Assembly (NCBI GenBank): GCA_026122225.1
Contig: JANEZZ010001567.1
Coordinates: 1-64,000, forward strand
Origin: Heloderma charlesbogerti
Lineage: Eukaryota; Chordata; Lepidosauria; Squamata; Helodermatidae
Direction: 5' to 3'
DNA: 64,000 nt
Positions 11,873 to 22,194 of this stretch are shown one piece after another (positions within the stretch are counted from its first letter, which is position 1; every line of letters starts with the position of its first letter). The notes beneath the pieces were generated by a model. That model saw nothing but the letters and a program-made list of their open reading frames with translations. It did no database searches and was not told the origin of the DNA. A program made the position numbers and the translations under genes.

Positions 11873-11962
11873 CACAGTACAATCCCATGCATGTCTACTC
11901 AGAAGAAAGTCCCACTGAGTTTAATGGGACTTACTCCCAGGTAAGTATGTATAGACTGCAAT
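11873..11962. mobile_element. Palindromic short DNA element (MITE-like), family 2
   Basis: The ends are an imperfect inverted repeat: CAATCCCATGCATGTCTACT on the left and GTATGTATAGACTGCAATC on the right. The middle CCCACTGAGTTTAATGGGA is also palindromic. A related copy lies at 56212-56295. Confidence 0.6.
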
Positions 11963-13060
11963 CACGGGTTGCTCTCTGGCACTGAAGTGCAATCAGATAC
12001 ATTTCCATATGAAGGAGCAGAACAATGGCTTTCAGTTTTTACCTATATATAGGTATTTGATATAGTAAAAGAGGTTTTAAGGGCTATCAGAACCATCCGA
12101 GGTCCGGAGGTCCCAGGTCGCCAACTTCTGAACTTTGTTAAAGCTGTGCCTTTAAGATCATGTTTAAGTCCAGGAAAAGCTTTTCCTGCTGATCTCTGAA
12201 GATCAAACTTCTGTTAAAAGGACAATAGCAGGCCAGGTGGAGTTCTTTCCCTACATGAGCCCCCCCCCCCCATCCATCCATCCATCCATCCATCCATATG
12301 GGTGGCAGCCATGCCTTTTACAAAATAAATATGGAAGCAAGCCATGCTCCTGCCTTCCGGGGCTGCATTTCTGAGCCAAAGGTAGAAAAATATCCATGGC
12401 TGGGAGGACGTCGCATGGGCAGATTATGGTGTTAGCACTGGGATTGACACCCGCCTTGCTTCACTTCAGAATCGCACCTGATTGGACTTTTGTTCTCCAG
12501 TCCTGCCCTTCTCATGTGCAAACCCATTCCCCTACTGCTGCTTGGCACTCTCATTAAAGAGCAGCCAGCAGGTACAGGGGAGAGGGTGGAAGGAGAGGCA
12601 CAGCCAGGGAGAGGGGGGGCGCAGGGACTGTGTGGCGAGGTTTGGACAGGCGGCGAGTGTGTGAGGGGGCCCTGCACGGCCAAAGCAGCTTGCTGTGCCC
12701 ACTGCGGGCAGGGAGGGTGGTGGGAAGAAACCTGCCACAGCTCATTGCTTGTAAATGGAATGACACCCCACCACCATCACCACCAAACTGGGGTTCCCAG
12801 CATCCAGGGGCAGTCCCTGTAGGGTTGAGTGGGTGGGGGAGTATAGGGGCAGGAGAAAAGGATGCTGCTTCTCGTCGGGGTCTTCGTCACACTGGCTGTG
12901 GTCAGTCTGAGGAAGAGGAGATCAAAATAAACGTGCTGGCGGTGACGGCCTCCCAGGAGCTCCCGATTCCCAGCCCTGCCCCCACCCTCGCAGCTTCCCA
13001 AAGTCGTCTGGGCACTGCTGAGACTGGCTTCTGAAGCCCCAGCAGGCCATGGAATGAAAG
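11963..13060. other. DMA 3' flank, no coding feature recognised
   Basis: Contains a CATC microsatellite at 12267-12297 and G-rich stretches. Short ORFs on both strands lack domains. Confidence 0.4.
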
Positions 13061-13215
13061 CCCGGGAAGGGCCGTGGCTCAGTGGCAGAGCCCCTGCTTT
13101 GCCTGCAGCAGGTGCCAGGTTCGATCGTGGCAGCATCTCCAGTAGGGCTGGAAATATTCCTGCCTGAAACCCTGGAGAGGTGCTGGATGGCAATACAGGT
13201 CTGGATGGACAAATG
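13061..13215 (+). repeat. tRNA-derived SINE
   Basis: The A box GTGGCTCAGTGGCAGAG and B box GGTTCGATC mark a tRNA-like head, followed by a body containing TAGGGCTGGAAATATTCCTG. It lacks a foldable mature tRNA, so it is not a tRNA gene. A related copy lies at 30200-30530, interrupted. Confidence 0.7.
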
Positions 13216-13221
13216 TTTTGA

Positions 13222-13490
13222 CTACATCAGCCTTCCCTAACTGTGCGCCCTGCAGATGCATTGGGACTATGGCCCCCATAACCCCCCAGCCACTCTAGCA
13301 CATCTGTAGGGCATCCAGTAGGGGAAGGCTGGCCTGCCTTCTAGGTCAGGGGCGGGCAGAAAGCAGATATCCAGATGTTTTGCACTTCCACACCCAGCAT
13401 TCCAGACCATTGGCCATCCTGGCAGAGGCTTCTGGGAGTTGAAGTTCCAAATATCTGGAGATCTACCTTCTGCCCACCTCTGTTCTAGGT
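13222..13490. mobile_element. Two adjacent palindromic MITE-like elements
   Basis: 13225-13340 is an inverted repeat with arms containing GCCCTGCAGATG and CATCTGTAGGGC. 13343-13490 has arms GGGCGGGCAGAAAGCAGAT and ATCTACCTTCTGCCCACC. Confidence 0.6.
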
Positions 13491-13666
13491 AGCTGCTCCA
13501 CAGGGAGGTTGCTCCTTTTCCCTGGAGGTCTGCCAGAACCCTAGCCTGAGCAGGTAACAGGATCTTAGCAGGTCTGATGAACACAGAGGCCATCTGGTCC
13601 ACTCCCTGCCTCAAAGAAGGCCCATTCATCCATCTCCCCTGCACCGCCACCTGATCAGCATATGCA
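13491..13666. repeat. 176-base duplication, copy A
   Basis: Matches 18090-18265 at 175 of 176 positions with no gap; the one difference is C at 13636 versus T at 18235. It lies downstream of DMA exon 4. Confidence 0.95.
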
Positions 13667-14284
13667 ATTCTCCCCCCCCCTCCCCTCCACACAATGTTCC
13701 ACAAGAAGGTGGCTGGTGCTTTGCTAAAAGGAGCTTACATAGCAAATAGCTTCAGCTGTTAGGTAGGTCAAGAAAGTTAAGGCAAGCTACAAGCTACAAG
13801 AGAAAACAACCTCACCCCTAACCCCCACCTCAGCTAGTAGCTAGATTGATGTGGAGAGAGGGTGAGGACCTCTTTCCATGTTATAGAATCACCCTTCAGC
13901 GAAAAAGGGTGACCCCACTGAGCACCCCAGAAGTATATTTTAGGGACAGGGAAATGGAACTCCACACCCATCCGGAAAATGGCTTTGGCCATGCATTAGC
14001 AGGCAGGATGGGGCTGGCATGAGCAGATGGGAAAATGCGGGGCTGGTTGAATGCAGGGAAATTCAGTGTTCTGTGTTTACTACTCAACAGTGGATTGTTG
14101 TACCCTTCAGCCTCTAGAATGGGGTGGCGAGTGAGTGAGCAGGCCCGGAGATCTTGGTGCGAAGTCCATCCACACCCTGGTCGTCTTTTACCACCACCCT
14201 GCCTGGGGCTGTGACATCCTCTCCCCACTTCCAAAACTCTGTGGGCTCTGCTCCTTCACAAAGGACCCGGGCACCTGGACCTAC

Positions 14285-14413
14285 CTGCACTCCTGAGCCT
14301 GGTGGTCATGGCAATAAGAATGAACCCCGTGATCATGAGGAGGATGCCCACTCCGAAAGCGATGCCGGTCAGGATGTCCTCCAGGAGTTCTGAGGGGATG
14401 GGGTCTTTCGGGA
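14285..14413 (-). CDS. DMA: DMA exon 4: connecting peptide, transmembrane helix, start of tail
   Basis: The exon starts after GCTGCAG with VPKDPIPSELLEDIL, then a glycine-rich hydrophobic helix (GIAFGVGILLMITGFILIAM), then TTRLRSA. The glycine spacing is typical of class II transmembrane segments, where it packs alpha against beta. The exon ends at a consensus donor GCAG/GTAGGT at 14285. No lysosomal sorting motif is visible in the short tail; in mammals the main DM sorting signal is on DMB. Confidence 0.88.
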
Positions 14414-15215
14414 CTGCAGCGGGGAGACACAAGTGGGAATGGGGAGAGGTCAGTTTGAGGATTGGGACCAAGGGACACTCGAGGACAAAAGCGAGCGCCG
14501 GTGGCTCACCCCAGAAGGCCATGCTGCTGAACTTGTCCCGGGGGGTCCGGACGGTGCAGCTGTAGACATCTCCCTCCTGGGGGGTCACCGGCAGGTACGA
14601 GAAGATCTGGAAGTCCAGGAATTGGATGGGGTAGATCTGAGTGGTGGTCGCCCCCTGCTGCACCGGCTGCTCGTGATGCTCCCAGGAGATGGCAGCCGAT
14701 GGTGGGAAGACATTGGTCACGGAGCAGACCAGGGTGTTGGCCTTGCCCAGCTGGAGGGGCTGGAGGGTGAAGATCTCCACCTGAGGGATACCTGTGGGGA
14801 GAAGGGAGACTCCTGAGGAGCAGCCCACACCTTTGGCCCCTCCAAAGATGTCACACAGAATGAAGATCGCTGGACCAGCTTGAGGGATCTTGAGACTGTC
14901 ATGCAGATCATATGGGTTTCCTTTTCTCTGAAGAAGGTTGGAGAGAAGCTGAACATGCGGGCTGCGTGGAGAAGGTTCAGTCCCAAACAAAGGAGGGAAA
15001 AGAAAAAGAATAACATTTCAAGGCCGCCGTACGCTCTTCAGAGGATCACAAAGGATTTAGAAAAGCTAAGTATGATGTTTGGTTAGAATGATTAACGCGG
15101 TGCCCTCCAGATGTGCTGGACTACAACTCCCATGGCCATGCTGTCTGGGGACAATGGGAGTTGTAGCCCAACACATCCGGAGGGCATAAGGTTTGGGAAG
15201 CTCTGCTTGTGGGCG

Positions 15216-15284
<69 letters not shown>

Positions 15285-18200
15285 ATCCCTCTTCTAAGAA
15301 GAGGCCTTCCATGACATGTACATGCGGAACCAAAGAACAAACTTTATTGTCTTCAGTGCTAATAATAATTAATTAAAACTCAGATGATTAACTGACTTAA
15401 TATTTCTTTAATGGGGGGGTAGTACAAATATGACGGCTGGTTATGCGGGAAGTTTGTGAAAGATGCAGGATATTTTAAATGCCTTTAAAACAAATAAATG
15501 ATATATGTCCTACAGTTCCTCCAAGAAGAATTTAATAGAATTGAAAGGGTTTTGGATTTGCAAGGATTTATGATCAACATTTCACTCTGTTCATAGAATC
15601 ACAAAGTTGGAGGGTCCTCAGAGGTCATCTAGTCCAATCTCTGCTCAATGCAGGATCTGCAGTGTAGGACACAACTACAGCATCCCTGACAGGTTGCCAC
15701 CCAGCCTCTGCTGAAATACCTCCAGTGGAGGAGAGCCCACCACCTCCTGAGGCTGTCTGTTTCACTGCCAAATAGAATCATAGAATCATAGAATAGTAGG
15801 GCTGGAAGGGGCCTACAAGGCCATCGAGTCCAACCCTCTGCTCAATGCAGGAATCCAAGTCAGAGCATCCCTGACAGGTGGCTGTCCAGCCTCGTCTTGA
15901 ACGCTTCCAGCGTGGGAGAGCCCACCGCCTCCCTAGGTCATTGGTTCCATTGTCGTATTGTTCTAACGGTCAGGAAGTTTTTCCTGATGTTCAGCCAGAA
16001 TCTGGCTTCCTGTCACTTGAGCCCATGATTCCGTGTTCTGCACTCTGGGATGATCAAGAAGAGATCCTGGCCTTCCTCTCTGTGACAACCTTTCAAGTAC
16101 TTGAAGAGCGCTATCATATCTCCCCTCAGTCTTCTTTTCTCAAGGCTAAACATGCCCAGTTCTTTCAGTCTCTCTTCATAGGGCTTTGTTTCCAGTCCCC
16201 TGATCATCTTTGTTGCCCTCCTCTGAATCCTCTCCAGTTTGTCTGCATCCTTGTTAAAGTATGGTGCCCAGAACTGGACACAGTACTCCAGATGAGGCCT
16301 AACCAGTGCTGAGTAGAGGGGAACCAGTACTTCCTGGGATTTGGAAGCTATGCTTCTATGCATGCAGCCCAAAATAGCATTGGCCTTTTTTGCAGCCACA
16401 TCACATTGTTGGCTCATCTTCATCTTGTGATCGACAACAATTCCAAGATCCTTCTCGCTTGTAGTGTTGTTGAGCCACGTATCCCCCATCTTGTAACTGT
16501 GCATTTGGTTTCTTTTTCCTAGGTGCAGAACTTGGCATTTATCCCTATTAAATGTCATTCTGTTGTTTTCTGCTCTCACTGTTACGAAGTTTCTCGTAAT
16601 GTTTTGCCAAAATCTGCTTCCTGCCATTTCCACCGGTTGGTTCTAGTCCTGCCCTTGGAAGCAACAGAGACTAAGTTTGCTCCATCTTCTCCAGGGCAGC
16701 TGTACAGATACTTGAACGCTGCTGTCATGTCTCCCCTTAATTTTCTCTTCTCTGGGCTAAAGGGGAGACATGGGAGCACTCTTCAAAGTCTGCGCTGGTC
16801 GGGCCACACATCTGGAGTACTGTGCCCAATTTTGGGAACCATATTTTAAGAAAGATATGGACAACCTTTTGACCCTGTCAGGTGATTGGCACTGATGCCA
16901 AATCAGCAGCATTCAGGACTGTGACACTCTATGACGCAAGCGGAGCGCTTCTAGCAGGAAAAGCGAACGAGCAGAGACATGCCCAGTGCACAAAATGTCC
17001 CCCTAGCCTGTGGCTGTCCTGCGCTCTCTGGTTCCGCGCATGGTGAGAATTTCTACTGCAGTTCTGGAGGGCCAACAATATTCCTTGGAAGGAAAGACAC
17101 CAGGCATAGAGGAGGCCTCCTCCGTTCCTTTCATTTGTTAAGGAGATTCCTGCATTGAGCAGGGGGGCTTGGACTAGAAGGCCGATGCGGCCCCCTTTCC
17201 AGCTCTGAAATCCCGTTCTGCTTTTGTGCTCCTGAAAAGAACCGCTGCAAGATTCCCCTTATTTTACAGACGTGCAAGTTAGTGGATGGAGGGGCCACAG
17301 GTATTGGCAGAGAGTGGACACGGAAGATCCAAGGCTCAGTCCATGGCATCACCAATTTAAAAACAAACTAACGAGGATCTTGAGACGGACCATGGTGAAT
17401 GGGCCCGCAGGGAGCATTAATATAAGAGCCACAGGCTAGTCAGAATGGATCAAATTGGGCTAGTTCAGCCTCCCTCAATTTGGGGCCCTCCAGATGTGTT
17501 TGACTACAAACTCCATCATCCCCAGCCAGGGTGGCCAACAGCCCAAGGATGATGGGGCTGTAGTCCAACATATCTGGAGGGGCCACGGTGGGAGAAGGCC
17601 AGGCTGAGCAGAGCAATGGTTGGACTCAACACAAAGCCCCCTCTTATTGACTGAAAACTCTGGCTATCTAGCCTACCCCACAGGGCTGTCGTGAGGGTAA
17701 AATGGAGCAGGGTGAGAACCATGTACTTTGAACTTGTGGGGGCGGAGAAATGGGATATAAATGGCATCATGGAATATAAGAACTATGTTGAATTGGTTAG
17801 ATGGATTAAGCACTTTTCAGGTGACTAGAAAGGCCTCTGGATATGCCGGGCAACACATTAAAAAACAAAAACAAGCACTAACTGTTTTGATACAAGTGCT
17901 TGCAAGAACAGCAGCAAGCAGACTGCATCTTTGAGGGGGCATCTCCCCTCACCCCACCCCTCGCATCTTTGAGGGGGCATCTCCCCTCACCCCACCCCTC
18001 GCATCTTTGAGGGGGCATCTCCCCTCACCCCACCCCTCGCATCTTTGAGGGGGCATCTCCCCTCACCCCACCCCTTCTTTCTCACACGCAGCTGCTCCAC
18101 AGGGAGGTTGCTCCTTTTCCCTGGAGGTCTGCCAGAACCCTAGCCTGAGCAGGTAACAGGATCTTAGCAGGTCTGATGAACACAGAGGCCATCTGGTCCA

Positions 18201-18604
18201 CTCCCTGCCTCAAAGAAGGCCCATTCATCCATCTCTCCTGCACCGCCACCTGATCAGCATATGCATATGTTAAGCGTTAACATAGATGCATCATCTAAAA
18301 GCAAAGTGAGTGTGCGTCTTCATTTCAAATTTATGCAGATTTCATTTACCTAGCAATTAAAACGCATAGGATTAATCAAGCAAGATGTCTTGAATTGGGT
18401 AACAGACCTCTGACTGAAAACGGGGTGGGGGAGAGCCTAGCCCCTCTACCTCGTTCTAAAAGAAACAACCTTGGACTTGGGGTTGGACTTGATGGTCTTA
18501 TAGGCCCCTTCCAACCCTACTATTCTATGAATGCTCCCTCATTCTGTTGACAATACTTAAGGATAACATGTTCTGAGTCCTTTGGAACAGCACAAAGATG
18601 GTCA

Positions 18605-18642
<38 letters not shown>

Positions 18643-21600
18643 CTCCTATTCCTCTTCATTGCTATAGGTTTCTGTAGGCCACTCCCTCCATACAGGGCAA
18701 GGAAAACCTTTACCTTTTGCTTCGGGCATTTGGATATATGTATCAGAAAAGTTGGTGAGGATATCCAGGATTTGGTAGCAGAAATCTCTCAGCTTAATGA
18801 TTTTATCTGGGGATGTCCGGTTCTGCACTTCGGGCTGGAACTCGGGCAGGCGCGGGTGCCAGAGGGTTACCGGAAAGTCAAACCAGAACAGTTGGTCATC
18901 ATCCAGAGTTTGGGCCAGGCCAGAAAATGGGGAATCTCTTTGGCAAAAGAACACCTTGGAAAACAGATGTACGGGATCCACTAGAAAATGGTGGAAGGGA
19001 GAGAGAATAATAATAGCAACAATAATCAGAGCTCTATCCTCACCCTTGTGCACAATCATATACATCTCATCCCATCCTGAGAGGCGTGCTGCCATTTATG
19101 CTCCTTGGAATAATGGCTCAGCTATTATTCCATTCGTATTATTCTACGCCATGCCTAGGGAGGGGCAGTAGATTATCCACAAAGCTCCGGCAACACAGGG
19201 TGGGTAGATGACCCCCACTGCTTAAGGAGCCTTTACACTTTAAGGAGCCTTTGTAGTTTTGCTGTCCAGTCCAATGGAACTGGCATCTAGACCGAGGAAG
19301 CTGTCTGGGCAGGTGGCTTTAAATGTACGTGCATATTTCAGAAACCTGGTCTCAGTGATAACTCATCAGGAAATCTTAAATGAGCACAAGTTTAAATGAA
19401 TTACATTGAAATGAATTAGCAGATGCTGTGACCAGGCTTCCCTTCCCCACCTCTCAACCAAGGAAAGGTGGATGCACCATTTTTTAAAAATCTGTTAAAA
19501 GTTTTGTTTTCCAGGATGCACAGCCTGGCTCTTCAATATATAAAAACTGAAATTTCAGTACAGGCCTATCAGTGTGTGCATATGTGCAGGAATTTCATAC
19601 CCTCCAACTGTCCCTCTTGATCAAGAGCACTCCCTGTTTTCTGTCTCTAGCAAACCATTGAATGATCTTTGCTTCCTCCTTTGCATTTTCAAATCCTCCC
19701 CCCCTCCCCCAAGTCTGCAGGGATTAAATATCTAAGGGTTTGGTTTTTTGCAGGGGGCTGGGGGTGGATATCTTTGATTTCTGTGCATGGAAATACCTGC
19801 ACACGAGATAAAGGCACCCTCCGGCGCACATCTTACACATCCTTCAGCCAGTGAAGTTCATTTTGAATTCTTTAAGAATGAGAACATATTATGCAAGACA
19901 AATTTGGTTTTTTTCCTGCCTAGTACAGGGAAAACTCTCTGGAAAAGACCCTGATGCTGGGAAAGACTGAGGGCAAAAGGAGAAGGGGACGGCAGAGGAT
20001 GAGATGGCTAGATAGCATCACTGATGCAATGAATATGAACTTGAGCACGCTCCGGGAGACAGCGCAGGACAGGAAGGCCTGGCGTGCTCTGGTCCATGGG
20101 GTCACGAAGAGTCGGACACGACTGAACGACTGAACAACAACAACAACAACAGGGGTGGGCAAACTGCGGAACTCCAGATGTTGTTGGACTACAACTCCCA
20201 TCATCCTTCACATGGGCAAATACTGGATGAGACTGATGGGAGTTACAGTCCAACAATATCTGGAGGGCCATGAGTCTCCCCCAGCCCCGCCCAAACTAGT
20301 GTATCTATAAACAGGAACAAAACTACGCTTTCTGCTTTTAAATCATGTGACCAGAGGCAGGCTGTGACTAAAGTGGATTCTTTTCTGACTGACTGTATTT
20401 ATGTATTTATAATGTTTCTTGGCTGCCTTTCAGAGCAAGAGCCCTCCCAAGGTGGCATACAGCAATAAAACTCATATTGTAAGAACCAATACAGTAATAA
20501 AAACAGTACAAAGAACAACAGCAGGCTGTAAACACAAAACACCAGTGCCCCAAACTAGTAAATGGTGTGGAGTGTGTTTTGAGCTGCAGCTGTTATGGTA
20601 ACAGGAAATATTTCTATTCAATGTGCATTTTAAAATAATAGTAACAATAATTAATAATATAATAATAATTCATAATATAATATTTCATAATAATATTATT
20701 AAAAAGGAAATTGTTACAGTTAGTTTGTATAGCAGTGTGGTGTAGTGTTTAGAGACCCGTGTTCTAGTCCTTACTCGGCTATGAAGCTCGCTAAGTGACT
20801 GGGACAATCACTGATTCTCAGCCTACCCTACTTTACAGGGTTGTTGTGAGAATAAATGGAGCGGAGGAGGATCATGTATGCTGCCTTGGGCTCCTTGGAG
20901 GTACAGGTGGGATATAAATGTAAATCATCATCATAATAGCAGGAGAAAAGAGCATTCAGTGATTGAGAGCGGGGAGATTTTCTCAGGCTGTGTCCCTCAG
21001 TGTGAAAGCAGAGTGTTCAGACTTCATGTAAAAATGGTGGAGGCATTGGGATTTTAAATTACACTATCCTAATACAATCTGCACTCACCCCCTTCCCAGC
21101 ATTCCCAATTATGGATGCTCTTGGATTTAGGAATATGAGGCGAGGGAAGCAAGGTGTAAAAATCCCGAAACCATCAAATTGCTACTTTAAATAACGACAT
21201 TAAAATGACAACAGCAAGTGTCAAGACGTTCAGTAGGTATCCCTCCCAAAGTTTAATTGCAAAAGTGAAACTGGGAAGTGCTCGAAACTGGAAAAAGTCA
21301 AAGCAGATTATTTATGTATGTATGCATCTATTTCAAATTTGCCTGAAATATTCATCTTAGCGCTAGTGAACTCAAGGAACCCAAAGCAGTTCTGCCGCTA
21401 GTTTTCGTTGACTTATGCAGAGCAATATAAGTGGCCGGGTCGACATTCAGCCTGGCCATGCCCAGTCCCTGGAAAGCTGCACTGGTTGGATTTCTGCCTG
21501 CCTGGCAGATGTTCAAAGTCTAGGAACTCTGCCAAGAGAAAAGAGGTGTCAAGGCTTGTCAGCCACGTGCCAGGGGCCGGCAAATTCGGCCCACAGCAAA

Positions 21601-21829
21601 AATGGGGCACAGGGTGGAAAAGGTGATCCTGTGTCTAACTAGAGACGAGCAATTACCCCCCCCCCAGCAATGTGCCCCCACCCCCAAACACACGTACACA
21701 CTCCATCAGCACGCAACGTATAGGAGACACACAGACATCTGTACCTTGAGCCGCCGCCGCCGCCGCCGCCGCCGCCGCCCAAAGCAAAGCCAAGCCCCCC
21801 AGCTCCCAGCCGCATCGTCCCGGGCCCAT
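14285..21829 (-). CDS. DMA: MHC class II DM alpha chain (DMA), four recognised coding exons
   Basis: The product would be the alpha chain of the DM heterodimer, the endosomal class II-like chaperone that releases CLIP and edits peptides on classical MHC class II. Coding exons read on the minus strand are 21829-21745, 18980-18714, 14791-14510 and 14413-14285, all joined in phase 1 as in MHC class II alpha genes, giving about 254 residues (human DMA has 261). The order is signal peptide, alpha-1, Ig C1 alpha-2, connecting peptide and transmembrane helix. DM-type features are the alpha-1 cysteine pair (FFCQRD and DFCYQI), the DDDQLFWFDF and HPRLPEF motifs, and the PSELLEDIL connecting peptide. 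It lies upstream of and divergent from BRD2, matching human synteny. The last small exon and the 3' UTR are not resolved: a consensus GTAGGT donor follows exon 4, but reading through it would give a stop after 12 further codons, at 14256. Family assignment is secure; the exact C-terminus is not. Confidence 0.93.
14510..14791 (-). CDS. DMA: DMA exon 3: alpha-2 Ig C1 domain
   Basis: This 282-base exon (94 codons) starts after CCCCACAG and ends at the donor TGGG/GTGAGC. It encodes an immunoglobulin C1 domain: VEIFTLQPLQLGK, the first Ig cysteine in TLVCSVTNVFPP, tryptophan in ISWEHHEQ, and the second cysteine in VYSCTV. IFTLQPL, NTLVC, FPP and FSYLPVTP resemble mammalian DMA more than classical class II alpha chains. 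It is separated from exon 4 by an intron of only 96 bases. Confidence 0.95.
15095..15195. mobile_element. Palindromic MITE-like element, family 1
   Basis: The arms GCCCTCCAGATGTGCTGGAC and CCAACACATCCGGAGGGC form a long hairpin with ACTACAACTCCCAT inside. Relatives occur at 17469, 20155, 30110, 46470 and 56950. Confidence 0.75.
15212..15285. repeat. (TC)n(AC)n microsatellite in DMA intron 2
   Basis: A compound dinucleotide repeat, TC-rich then about 21 AC units. Confidence 0.9.
15590..16860 (-). repeat. CR1 LINE fragments, antisense, in DMA intron 2
   Basis: The minus-strand ORF 16633-16013 reads [34 protein letters not shown] and [20 protein letters not shown], typical of CR1. A second, more divergent CR1 piece lies at 15590-15775 and a third at 16580-16860. 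Confidence 0.85.
17130..17215 (+). repeat. CR1 3' tail remnant
   Basis: Contains GATTCCTGCATTGAGCAGGG and a degraded version of the CR1 end. Confidence 0.6.
17465..17775. mobile_element. Family 1 palindromic MITE followed by a SINE tail
   Basis: 17469-17600 has arms GGGCCCTCCAGATGTGTTTG and ACATATCTGGAGGGGCC. It is followed by a MIR-like SINE tail (CCCACAGGGCTGTCGTGAGG to GGGATATAAATGG). Confidence 0.65.
17925..18076. repeat. 38-base minisatellite, four copies
   Basis: Four tandem copies of a unit starting GCATCTTTGAGGGGGCATCT and ending CCCCACCCCTC, nearly identical to one another, in DMA intron 2. Confidence 0.95.
18090..18265. repeat. 176-base duplication, copy B
   Basis: Partner of 13491-13666. 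It lies in DMA intron 2, fourteen bases after the minisatellite. Confidence 0.95.
18474..18532 (+). repeat. CR1 3' tail remnant
   Basis: GGTTGGACTTGATGGTCTTA followed by CCTTCCAACCCTACTATTCTATG. Confidence 0.7.
18605..18645. repeat. (ATT)n microsatellite
   Basis: About 13 ATT units, 70 bases downstream of the DMA exon 2 donor. Confidence 0.9.
18714..18980 (-). CDS. DMA: DMA exon 2: alpha-1 domain
   Basis: This 267-base exon (89 codons, phase 1 to 1) lies between a pyrimidine-rich TTTTCTAG acceptor and an AAAAG/GTAAAG donor. It encodes the membrane-distal alpha-1 domain. Cysteines in VFFCQRD and DFCYQI match the DM-specific alpha-1 disulphide. DDDQLFWFDF and HPRLPEF are the most DMA-like stretches. 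Two N-glycosylation sequons are present (NRT and NFS). The stretch before the first cysteine is short, about 12 residues, against roughly 20 in human DMA as I recall it. Confidence 0.93.
18985..19918. other. DMA intron 1, no feature recognised
   Basis: No repeat or exon is identified here beyond AT-rich stretches. Confidence 0.4.
19919..20152 (+). repeat. Bov-B LINE 3' end in DMA intron 1
   Basis: Reads GGAAAAGACCCTGATGCTGG through GTCACGAAGAGTCGGACACG, ending in the GACTGAACAACAACAACAAC tail. Confidence 0.9.
20153..20285. mobile_element. Family 1 palindromic MITE
   Basis: The arms ACTCCAGATGTTGTTGGACT and CAACAATATCTGGAGGGCC enclose complementary ACTACAACTCCCATCA and TGATGGGAGTTACAGT. Confidence 0.7.
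20385..20935 (+). repeat. SINE cluster in DMA intron 1
   Basis: 20725-20930 is a MIR-like SINE with head GTGGTGTAGTGTTTAGAG and tail GGTGGGATATAAATG. 20385-20540 is an older repeat of unknown class. 20640-20705 is an AAT-rich low-complexity run. Confidence 0.6.
20936..21744. other. DMA intron 1, 5' part; nothing recognised
   Basis: Mostly unique-looking sequence. CpG content rises towards exon 1. Confidence 0.4.
21745..21829 (-). CDS. DMA: DMA exon 1: signal peptide with poly-alanine core
   Basis: The ATG at 21829 opens 28 codons plus one base before the donor CAAG/GTACAG. The peptide starts MGPGRCGWELGG, followed by LALLW, ten consecutive alanines (nine GCG and one GCT) and Q. This is a hydrophobic signal sequence whose core is built from a GCG triplet repeat. 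The start was chosen because it lies about 95 bases downstream of the class II Y box, has a short basic N-terminus, and ends in the phase-1 splice expected for class II exon 1. Confidence 0.85.
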
Positions 21830-21923
21830 ATCCCTACCCTGCCTGCCCCGGCGCAACTTCTGAGCGCCAGATGCCGAGCCCCGTCCCCAGCTCGCCTCTC
21901 CTGGAGCTGCCTCTCCCAGCCAG

Positions 21924-21992
21924 CCAATGAGGCTCCTCTGCGCGCCCCTGTCACCTGTTGCCGAGGAGGAGCGGCTGGATTTTGGCTCTGAG
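21924..21992 (-). promoter_or_regulatory. MHC class II X-Y promoter module of DMA
   Basis: Read on the minus strand, an X1 box with AGCAACAG-like core (CTCGGCAACAGGTG, 21953-21966) runs into an X2-like TGACAG (21949-21954). About 16 bases further on is a Y box CTCATTGG (21924-21931), the inverted CCAAT bound by NF-Y. The Y box ends 95 bases before the DMA ATG. RFX at X1 and CIITA recruitment are known for this module. The S/W box is less clear; AGAGCCAAAATCC near 21977-21989 is the only candidate. Confidence 0.8.
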
Positions 21993-22194
21993 CAATTCCG
22001 ACAGCCAGAAGCGCTCCTCGCCCGGCTCGCGTGTGCGCGTGAGAAGATGGGGGCCGGGCGGGGCGGGGAACTTCGGGACACCGCAGCAAGGCCGATGGAG
22101 GCTTCTGGCAGCGGGGAAATGAGTCGCTGACTTTGCTCTGCTGGGCAAACGGCAAAAATGGGCACACAGCATCTGTCAATAGAAGGATTTAGAG

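Larger units (their letters stand above)
21745..22130. other. CpG-rich island over the DMA promoter and exon 1
   Basis: The stretch is GC-rich with many CpG dinucleotides, in contrast to the AT-richer introns and upstream repeats. It covers exon 1, the X-Y module and about 150 bases beyond. Confidence 0.6.

Noticed and set aside
13061..13140. Possible tRNA gene
   Set aside because: A and B boxes are present but it is followed by a SINE body and does not fold as a mature tRNA; related copies exist elsewhere.
15330..15350. Minus-strand AATAAA as the DMA polyadenylation site
   Set aside because: It lies in intron 2, upstream of the Ig and transmembrane exons; use would give a truncated transcript only.
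17925..18076. CRISPR-like direct repeats
   Set aside because: Units are contiguous without spacers and the genome is vertebrate; it is a minisatellite.
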